This document shows positions 1 through 5,256 of a stretch of 6,700 bases of DNA, piece by piece (position 1 is the first letter of the stretch; each line of letters begins with the position of its first letter). The stretch lies in the NCBI GenBank assembly GCA_023132105.1, contig JAGLYS010000113.1:1-6700 (forward strand), in the 5' to 3' direction. The position numbers and the translations under genes were made by a program. The notes below the pieces were generated by a model. The model ran no database searches, was not told the origin of the DNA, and worked only from the letters and a program-made list of their open reading frames with translations. The stretch is from Caldifarciminota bacterium. GTDB taxonomy: Bacteria; Hydrothermota; 32-111; QNBC01.

Positions 1-1
1 A

Positions 2-664
2 GGTGAAGGTAATTTAAATTGCAGAGTAATGCTTATTGCTCAGGCACCCGGGGAGAATGAAGACAGAGTGGGGAAAATGTTCATCGGTCCTTCGGGAAGA
101 GTTCTTGATGAACTATTAAATCTGGCAAATGTAGATAGAGATGAAATCTATATGACAAACCTTATTAAGTGTATGTTGCCTAAATGTAGAAAACCAAAGC
201 AAGATGAGATTCAAATATGTAGTGAATATCTTGATAACGAGATAGAAATAATAAATCCCGAATTCATTGTACCATTAGGATATTATGCAACGAGGTATAT
301 ATTTCGGAAGTATAATATTCCCGTACCCGATAGGCAAATATTTTATAATGTTTATGGCAAAATTATTTGGAAAGAAAAGAAAATATATCCTATTCAGCAT
401 CCTGCTTCATTACTGTATAATCAAACTTTCAGAAAAGATATGGAAGAGAATTATAAAAAATTAAAGATATTCCGGAAAGAATGTAAATGGTATCCGGTTT
501 GTCCGATGAAAAAGTTCTACGAAGAAGGGATAATTGAAAGGAGATGGGTAGAATTGTACTGTAAGGGGGATTGGGAGATTTGTGTTCGTTATCAAATGGA
601 AGAAAGCGGAAGATATCATGAAGATAATATGCTCCCTGACGGAAGTTGTCTAAATTATCGTTAA
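2..664 (+). CDS. Uracil-DNA glycosylase, family 4-like (5' end missing), with C-terminal cysteine-rich extension
   Basis: Removes uracil from DNA by cutting the N-glycosidic bond, starting base excision repair. The reading frame is open to the left edge and codes GEGNLNCRV before the first ATG (29), which is the segment that precedes motif A in this family. The gene therefore starts outside the window, and ATG 29 is internal. Numbering from that Met: motif A reads AQAPGENED (4-12), FIGPSGRVLDELL follows (18-30), then TNLIKC (43-48), and motif B HPASLLY (124-130) with its conserved His. C48 and C64, 15 residues apart, fit the second half of the [4Fe-4S] ligand set; the first two ligands would lie upstream. 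Oddities: Gln replaces the usual motif A Glu (GEAPG in most members), and residues about 150-208 form an added segment with C152, C158, C178, C185 and C207. The family assignment is firm; activity is not proven. It converges with the next gene. Confidence 0.9.
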   Translation, partial: GEGNLNCRVMLIAQAPGENEDRVGKMFIGPSGRVLDELLNLANVDRDEIYMTNLIKCMLPKCRKPKQDEIQICSEYLDNEIEIINPEFIVPLGYYATRYIFRKYNIPVPDRQIFYNVYGKIIWKEKKIYPIQHPASLLYNQTFRKDMEENYKKLKIFRKECKWYPVCPMKKFYEEGIIERRWVELYCKGDWEICVRYQMEESGRYHEDNMLPDGSCLNYR

Positions 665-771
665 TCCTTAGTGATTTAAATTAAAAAATTACCAATAATA
701 AATAAACTCGACTTATAAAAAACAGTAAGATAATATTGTGATTTATTGAAAATTAATTCGGATTATCTCGA

Positions 772-1878
772 TTAAATTGTTTTTGTACATTCTGCGCGTT
801 TATATTCTTTTATTAAATTATCGATAAGTTCTTTAACAGATGTAATTTTATCTGATAAATATGCATTCGCTCCTACAAAAACAAATCCATCTTTTAGATT
901 GCCGATTTTAGCATTAGTTAATGCAAGAGCAATACAATACGGTACTTTTCTGAAATCACACGGTTTCAAACATTTCCATGGACAACTAAAGGGTTTTTTG
1001 ATCCCCTCTATAACATCATTGAGAAATTTATTGCGAATCGCTCTCCCCGGTAAGCCTAAAGGACTGTCAATTATAATTATATCCTTTTTTTTACAATTTA
1101 TATATGCTTCTTTAAAGATTTCAGAAGCATCACATTCATAAGTCGTGACGAATCTTGTAGCTATTTGTACTCCATGAGCCCCCAGTTTGATAAATTTATA
1201 AATATCGGTTCCGCTATATATCCCTCCTGCAGCTATTACAGGAATACTTTGATTATATTGTTGTTCGAAGGGTTTCAGAATGGAAACAACCTCGGGAACC
1301 AACTTTTCCAGAGCATAATCAGGATCATTTATCTGTTCTTTCTTAAATCCGAGGTGTCCTCCTGCCAATGGTCCTTCAACAACCACACCTTGAGGGATTT
1401 GATTGTAGTGTCTTGCCCAATATTGAAATATAATTTTTGCAGCTCTTGCAGAAGATACGATTGGAATAATTTTACTCAAAACCTCTTTTAATTTCTCTGC
1501 TGGCAATGAAATTGGCAATTCAAGCGGAAGTCCTGCTCCAAGGAAAATAAGATCCGCACCTTCCTCAAATGCAACCATAACAAGATCACAAAAATCCGAA
1601 AGACCTACCATTATATTTACACCGATGATACCATCCGTATTTTCCCTGGCTTTCCTTATCTCCTTTCTCAAAGCTCTTTTATTCGCCTCTTTGAAATTCG
1701 TTGAAAAATCAGGTTCAAGCATACCAATACCAGCAGCCCCGATTACACCTATACATCCTTCATTCGCTACGGCAGAGGCTAATCTTGATAAAGAAATGCC
1801 TACACTCATTCCTCCCTGAATAAGAGGTACTTTTACTTCGATTCCACCTATTTTCAATTTCGGTAATTTAAAATTCAT
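772..1878 (-). CDS. Nitronate monooxygenase / 2-nitropropane dioxygenase-family FMN enzyme
   Basis: A 368-residue TIM-barrel flavoprotein of the nitronate monooxygenase/FabK superfamily. N-terminal PLIQGGMSVG (18-27) and N88 in VNIM form the front of the FMN site. EGPLAGGHLGF (168-178) carries the His (H175) that acts as catalytic base in true nitronate monooxygenases. AAGGI (216-220) and GAHGVQIATRF (233-243) are the phosphate-binding end of the barrel. Near the C terminus four cysteines, C299, C303, C307 and C315, form a CX3CX3CX7C cluster before an ALTNAKxGNL segment. ATG 1878 is chosen because the family N terminus begins here, with an AAGGAT ribosome site (1888-1893) upstream. It is divergent from lexA and convergent with the glycosylase gene. 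The substrate is uncertain: nitronate oxidation needs O2, and many proteins of this type may instead be reductases or lyases of unknown substrate. Confidence 0.85.
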   Translation of the reverse strand: MNFKLPKLKIGGIEVKVPLIQGGMSVGISLSRLASAVANEGCIGVIGAAGIGMLEPDFSTNFKEANKRALRKEIRKARENTDGIIGVNIMVGLSDFCDLVMVAFEEGADLIFLGAGLPLELPISLPAEKLKEVLSKIIPIVSSARAAKIIFQYWARHYNQIPQGVVVEGPLAGGHLGFKKEQINDPDYALEKLVPEVVSILKPFEQQYNQSIPVIAAGGIYSGTDIYKFIKLGAHGVQIATRFVTTYECDASEIFKEAYINCKKKDIIIIDSPLGLPGRAIRNKFLNDVIEGIKKPFSCPWKCLKPCDFRKVPYCIALALTNAKIGNLKDGFVFVGANAYLSDKITSVKELIDNLIKEYKRAECTKTI

Positions 1879-1894
1879 AATCTATCTATCCTTA

Positions 1895-1923
1895 TTTATA
1901 TTGTCAGTATTAAATATGTCCAA
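1895..1923 (-). promoter_or_regulatory. Proximal candidate promoter of the NMO-family gene
   Basis: Read on the minus strand: TTGGAC (1918-1923), a 17-base spacer, then TATAAA (1895-1900). A start near 1888 would give only about a 10-base leader and would truncate the ribosome site, so this promoter competes with the distal one as the real start. Confidence 0.4.
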
Positions 1924-1924
1924 G

Positions 1925-1939
1925 TGATTTTGAAAATCA
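1925..1939. promoter_or_regulatory. 15-bp dyad TGATTTTGAAAATCA, candidate operator
   Basis: A perfect 7-1-7 inverted repeat (TGATTTT-G-AAAATCA). It lies directly upstream of the proximal NMO promoter -35 and inside the leader of the distal one, so a bound protein could control either. The 7-1-7 geometry and the TGAT/ATCA ends resemble Fur-family sites (TGATAATnATTATCA), with two mismatches in each half. The identity of the regulator is inference. Confidence 0.4.
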
Positions 1940-1980
1940 TTTCATAATTTGTTTTAATTGAATATCTATTCATGCTACGA

Positions 1981-2009
1981 ATGATATAGAATATTATATA
2001 TAAAGTCAA
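1981..2009 (-). promoter_or_regulatory. Distal candidate promoter of the NMO-family gene
   Basis: Read on the minus strand: TTGACT (2004-2009), 17-base spacer, TATCAT (1981-1986). It would give a leader of about 95 bases containing the 15-bp dyad at 1925-1939. Its spacer contains TTATATATAAT, part of a 16-base word also found at the promoter near 6511. Confidence 0.45.
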
Positions 2010-2058
2010 GGAGAATAATTTAATATATTTGTTATCTACATAATCACTCTCACCTCAA

Positions 2059-2081
2059 TCCTTTCCTATCAAGGGCGAGGA
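2059..2081. repeat. Imperfect hairpin, possible degenerate interspersed repeat
   Basis: TCCTTTCCT, loop ATCAA, GGGCGAGGA: a 9-pair stem with two G-T wobbles and one mismatch, preceded by CTCTCACCTCAA. The layout recalls the CTCACC...CCTCTCCC...GGGAGAGG palindromic elements scattered through many bacterial genomes, here eroded. It is more GC-rich than its surroundings and sits between the divergent promoters. It has no T-tract and is not transcribed toward a gene end, so a terminator role is unlikely. Confidence 0.35.
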
Positions 2082-2106
2082 AGTAATGGTGGGACAACTT
2101 ATCCAC

Positions 2107-2135
2107 TTGACAGGTCAATGAATATTTATTATATT
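2107..2135 (+). promoter_or_regulatory. lexA operon promoter
   Basis: Consensus -35 TTGACA (2107-2112), 17-base spacer, -10 TATATT (2130-2135), with other TATTAT-like registers nearby. The predicted start is near 2142, at the edge of the candidate LexA operator. The -35 is one arm of the palindrome TTGAC-AG-GTCAA (2107-2118). Confidence 0.65.
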
Positions 2136-2142
2136 ATAGATA

Positions 2143-2160
2143 GGTGAACAAATGTATACC
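2143..2160. promoter_or_regulatory. Candidate LexA operator (SOS box)
   Basis: GGTGAACAAATGTATACC is an 18-bp dyad of form GGT-N2-ACA-N2-TGT-N2-ACC. It matches the motif I recall for Geobacter LexA (GGTT-N2-C-N4-G-N3-ACC) at all defined positions but one, and it contains GAAC-N4-GTAT, one base from the Bacillus type GAAC-N4-GTTC. It covers the predicted lexA transcription start, as expected for autorepression. Confidence 0.5.
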
Positions 2161-2199
2161 TATACGGCATTCGAACCGAAAATAATAAGAGAGGTTACT

Positions 2200-2823
2200 A
2201 TGGACAATAAACTTACCGAAAAGCAGAAAAAAGTTCTTGAGTTTATAAATGAATATACAAATTTTAACGGATATCCCCCAAGCATAAGAAATATTGCAGA
2301 ACACTTTAATATAAAAAGTCCGTCCGGGGCAAAGAAGCATATCGATGTTCTTGTAAAAAAAGGTTACTTAAAGAGAAATAAAGGTGCCCGAACGATAAGA
2401 GGGAGCCATCTTTACAGAGGTAATATAAGGATGGTTCCCCTTGTTGGTAAAGTTGCCGCAGGCAAACCTATTATTGCTATCGAAAATGTAATGGGAGAAG
2501 TGCCTTTGCCCGAAGGTATTACCGGAGGGAATAATGTATTCATATTAGAGGTCGAAGGGGAAAGTATGATTAACATTGGTATTAATAGCGGTGATTATGT
2601 TGTGGTAAGGCAGCAGTCAACTGCCGATAACGGAGATATTGTTGTCGCTATTATAGATGGAGAAGCTACGGTAAAGAGATTTAAGAGGAGAGATGATGGA
2701 ATAATACTATACCCGGAAAACGATACGATGAAACCCATTCATATAAATGGGGGAGATCTGAATATTGCAGGTAAGGTTGTATCCGTTATAAAAATGATTG
2801 ATAAAAAGAGGAGTCTCTTGTAG
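2200..2823 (+). CDS. lexA: LexA repressor (SOS regulator, self-cleaving S24 peptidase)
   Basis: Represses SOS genes and, when stimulated by RecA filaments, cleaves itself. With ATG 2200 the protein has 207 residues, the usual family length. The N-terminal winged helix begins LTEKQKKVLEF and includes GYPPSIRNIAEHF and the recognition region KSPSGAKKHIDVL; the latter differs from the SSSTVHGHL type of Bacillus, suggesting a different operator. The Ala-Gly scissile bond is in GKVAAGKPI, the catalytic Ser is in EGESM, and the Lys is in ATVKRF. Start choice: ATG 2200 has GAGAGG (2189-2194) five bases upstream. An in-frame ATG at 2152, with AGGTGA (2142-2147), would add 16 residues atypical of LexA and lies inside the candidate operator, so I prefer 2200. 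It heads an operon: the next gene starts 10 bases after the stop. Confidence 0.95.
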   Translation: MDNKLTEKQKKVLEFINEYTNFNGYPPSIRNIAEHFNIKSPSGAKKHIDVLVKKGYLKRNKGARTIRGSHLYRGNIRMVPLVGKVAAGKPIIAIENVMGEVPLPEGITGGNNVFILEVEGESMINIGINSGDYVVVRQQSTADNGDIVVAIIDGEATVKRFKRRDDGIILYPENDTMKPIHINGGDLNIAGKVVSVIKMIDKKRSLL

Positions 2824-2833
2824 GGATTTGGAT

Positions 2834-3070
2834 ATGGAGAACGAGATAAAGGTTGGCGTAATTTTTGACCGTGATAACGGATTAAAACCAGTATGGTTTA
2901 TTTATATGAACAACAAGCATAATATCAAAGCGATAACATACAGATGGCGAGTAAAGAAAGGGTTGAGTTACATCGAGCATTATTCCGTATCCGACGGGCA
3001 GAACCTTTATGAGATTACATATGACAGAATAAATACGGTATGGAAACTTGAAAACACATATGATATATAA
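2834..3070 (+). CDS. Small conserved-looking protein of unknown function in the lexA-dinB operon
   Basis: A 78-residue protein between lexA and dinB, so probably SOS-induced. ATG 2834 is chosen over the in-frame ATG 2798, which overlaps lexA, because AGGGA (2822-2826) sits seven bases upstream. There is no signal peptide, membrane segment or cysteine. The composition is aromatic and beta-prone: KVGVIFDRDNG (6-16), PVWFIY (19-24), ITYRWRV (34-40), HYSVSDGQNLYEITYD (49-64) and W70-K-L. The pattern of Pro-x-x-Phe, a basic stretch, a Tyr/Trp pair, then Tyr-Glu-Leu and Trp-x-Leu recalls the small DUF6504 proteins that, from memory, lie next to Y-family polymerase genes in actinobacteria. That link is a guess. 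I infer a role as partner or modulator of polymerase IV from position alone. Confidence 0.8.
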   Translation: MENEIKVGVIFDRDNGLKPVWFIYMNNKHNIKAITYRWRVKKGLSYIEHYSVSDGQNLYEITYDRINTVWKLENTYDI

Positions 3071-3116
3071 TCGCAGATGAAAATAAAGGGAAATATTATC
3101 AAATGCGGAATAATTT

Positions 3117-4325
3117 ATGAAAGACTGTAATAATAAAATTATAATGCTTATGGATATGGATGCATTTTTCGCATCTTGTGAACAACAGGAAAAACCTTTT
3201 TTAAGAGGAAAACCCATTGCAGTAGGGGGCAAGAATGTTGTTGCCGCTTGTTCATATGAAGCTAAAAAATATGGAGTAAAATCAGGGATGAGCACATTCG
3301 AGGCATTGAAAATATGCCCTGATCTTATTGTAGTGCCGGGAGATATGGAAAAATATGCAAGTACATCGAGGGAAATTATGAGAATGTTACCGGATTATAC
3401 TCCCGAGATTGAGATATTTTCAATAGATGAAGCATTTCTTGATATTACGGGTACCATCAAATTTTGGAATAATGACCCTGTTTTTTTAGCGGAACATTTA
3501 AGAAGACGAATAAGAAAACGATTCGGAATAACCGCTTCGATAGGAATATCATACAACAAACTTATTGCCAAACTGGCGGCTTCGATGGCAAAACCGGACG
3601 GGGTTAAATATATAGAGAAGAAAGATACACATGAAATATTGGAAAATCTTCCTGTGGATGAACTGTCCGGCATAGGGCGAAAATTGAAAATTAAATTGAA
3701 TGAACTTGGAATAGCGACTTGTGGTGAGTTGGGGAAATTTCCTGTTAAGATATTGAAGAGACTGTTCGGACAATACGGTATGATACTACATTATATGGCA
3801 ATCGGAGAAGATAGAGGCGAAGTAAAGGAGTTAACACCTAAGAACAGATCCATAGGACATAGCAGGACAATCCCGGGTGGAATTAGGGATTATAATATAG
3901 CAAGAATATATCTGTTAAGATTATGTGAAATGGTGGGGAGAAGGGTGAGGAAAGCCGGCTTTGTAGGAAGAACCGTCACACTGACTATTAGGTATGATGA
4001 TTTTTTTACATTCTCAAAACAAAAATCATTGTATGATTATATAGATGTGGGTGAAGATATTTATAAAGAAGCTCTATATCTCTTTAATCGGATAGAAACC
4101 GGAAAATCCATAAGGCTTGTAGGCATAAGCCTTTCCGGTCTTGTTAAGGCATCCAGACAAATAACAATAGGGGAGAATACGGATAATATTAGATTCCTCC
4201 ATGCACTTGACAGCGTTAATAATAGGTATGGTGAAGATACAATTAAAAGAGCATCATTTTCTCTTATAGATGTTCCTGTAAAATCAATATCCAATTTTGA
4301 AAAACATCTTGATCTTAAACTATAA
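3117..4325 (+). CDS. dinB: DNA polymerase IV (Y-family translesion polymerase)
   Basis: Error-prone polymerase that extends past template lesions. This 402-residue protein has the Y-family parts in order: MLMDMDAFFASCEQ (10-23) with metal ligand D13 and steric-gate candidate F18; VVAACSYEAKKYGVKSGM (41-58); FSIDEAFLDI (101-110) with catalytic D104 and E105; YNKLIAKLAASMAKPDG (146-162); a helix-hairpin-helix LSGIGRKLKIKL at about 183-194; and the little-finger domain (about 245-360). The C terminus ends HLDLKL, close to the hexameric clamp-binding form QLxLxL with His for Gln. An in-frame stop at 3111 fixes ATG 3117 as the earliest ATG; its ribosome site is weak (GCGGAA, 3105-3110). It starts 46 bases after the small protein, with no promoter evident between, so it is probably third in the SOS operon. 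Its 3' end overlaps the convergent gene by 6 bases. Confidence 0.95.
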   Translation: MKDCNNKIIMLMDMDAFFASCEQQEKPFLRGKPIAVGGKNVVAACSYEAKKYGVKSGMSTFEALKICPDLIVVPGDMEKYASTSREIMRMLPDYTPEIEIFSIDEAFLDITGTIKFWNNDPVFLAEHLRRRIRKRFGITASIGISYNKLIAKLAASMAKPDGVKYIEKKDTHEILENLPVDELSGIGRKLKIKLNELGIATCGELGKFPVKILKRLFGQYGMILHYMAIGEDRGEVKELTPKNRSIGHSRTIPGGIRDYNIARIYLLRLCEMVGRRVRKAGFVGRTVTLTIRYDDFFTFSKQKSLYDYIDVGEDIYKEALYLFNRIETGKSIRLVGISLSGLVKASRQITIGENTDNIRFLHALDSVNNRYGEDTIKRASFSLIDVPVKSISNFEKHLDLKL

Positions 4326-5246
4326 TTGTGCTGTGGCTAAGCTAAATCCTTTTATTTCTTTTGCTTTCTTTTTTGTTTTAATAAGTATATTGTCGAATTG
4401 TTCATTTCCCAAAACTTTTAATTTATCAATAAGTATAACGGCAGAAGATATGGTAAGAATAGAATAATCCCTATACAATCCATTCCGTCCTTCTGCAGTA
4501 ATATAATCTTTATCTATGTCTTCCTTTTTATAAAAAGATAATCTTTTTTCCTTGAATATATTGATTACATTATAAAGATATGTCTTATATTCCAAACTAT
4601 TTTCTATTAAAATTGCAAAATCGTCTCCTCCGATATGCCAGATACTGAAATTATATAAATTGAGTTTATTTTTTTCATCTACAAGAATTTTAGCATATTC
4701 ATAAATAAATTTACTTCCCATTTCAAAACCGTAATTATCATTATATTCCTTAAAATTATCAAAATCCGTATAAATAAAAACACCTTTATTACAACTATTT
4801 TTCAAGCGTTTGAACTTTTCCTGCAAAGCTAAGGGACCCGGGAGATGTGTAAGAGAGTCTATATCCTGAATAATTTTATTTCTTTTTAGCAAATTTTTAA
4901 TATTTACAAGTAAAATTTCATTTTCAATAGGTTTGGACAAATATATATCGGCACCAATACCTATCCCCTTTACTATATTCTTATTTTCCGAAAGAGCAGA
5001 TAAGATAATAATGGGAATATGTGTCTTTTCCGGGTTACTACGGATTCGTTTTATAAGTTCAAAACCATCGATTTTAGGCATCATCAAATCAATTATAGCC
5101 AAATCTATATCTTCGGATTCAATAATATCGATAGCTTTCTGCCCGTCTTCAGCTTCGATTACATTATATTTTTGGTGCTTAAGTATCTCGGCAATGATAA
5201 GCCTAAGAAATTTATCATCTTCGGCAATTAAAATTTTTTCTTCCAT
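4320..5246 (-). CDS. Response regulator with receiver and degenerate GGDEF (GGDDF) domains
   Basis: A cytoplasmic 308-residue PleD-like regulator. The receiver (about 1-118) has acidic residues E9, D10 and D11, phosphoacceptor D53 in IIDLMMPKIDG, S83 and K105 in LSKPI. A short linker leads to DSLTHLPG (130-137) and a GGDEF domain with DFDNFKEYNDNYGFEMG (161-177) and GGDDF (206-210). The fourth signature residue, normally a catalytic Glu, is Asp, and no RxxD inhibitory site precedes it. It may be a weak diguanylate cyclase or a c-di-GMP/GTP-responsive output without synthesis. No EAL domain or DNA-binding domain is present, and no partner histidine kinase lies in the window. It starts 10 bases after the exported-protein gene, without a clear Shine-Dalgarno, suggesting translational coupling. 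Confidence 0.9.
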   Translation of the reverse strand: MEEKILIAEDDKFLRLIIAEILKHQKYNVIEAEDGQKAIDIIESEDIDLAIIDLMMPKIDGFELIKRIRSNPEKTHIPIIILSALSENKNIVKGIGIGADIYLSKPIENEILLVNIKNLLKRNKIIQDIDSLTHLPGPLALQEKFKRLKNSCNKGVFIYTDFDNFKEYNDNYGFEMGSKFIYEYAKILVDEKNKLNLYNFSIWHIGGDDFAILIENSLEYKTYLYNVINIFKEKRLSFYKKEDIDKDYITAEGRNGLYRDYSILTISSAVILIDKLKVLGNEQFDNILIKTKKKAKEIKGFSLATAQL

Positions 5247-5256
5247 ACCGATATTA

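Noticed and set aside
665..771. A small RNA or gene in the gap after the glycosylase gene
   Set aside because: The 107 bases are AT-rich with no promoter pair, stable hairpin or ORF with a ribosome site.
751..778. Imperfect dyad AATTAATTCG...CGATTAAATT as a terminator for the convergent genes
   Set aside because: The stem is AT-rich with a bulge, it overlaps the stop codon of the minus-strand gene, and neither strand shows a following T-tract.
899..1819. Plus-strand open frames inside the NMO-family gene
   Set aside because: They are shadows of the strongly supported minus-strand gene, whose motifs run through the whole stretch; none has recognisable domains or ribosome sites.
772..1878. 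Calling the flavoprotein enoyl-ACP reductase II (FabK)
   Set aside because: It shares the barrel, but the AGGH motif with surrounding residues and the cysteine-rich C terminus fit the nitronate monooxygenase group better, and no fatty-acid genes are nearby.
2134..2340. Minus-strand open frame over the lexA start
   Set aside because: It is antisense to the lexA helix-turn-helix region, with no ribosome site or domain.
2806..2819. Hairpin AAGAG-GAGT-CTCTT at the end of lexA as an attenuator
   Set aside because: It has only five pairs with a four-base loop and no T-tract, and it lies in coding sequence; chance is likely.
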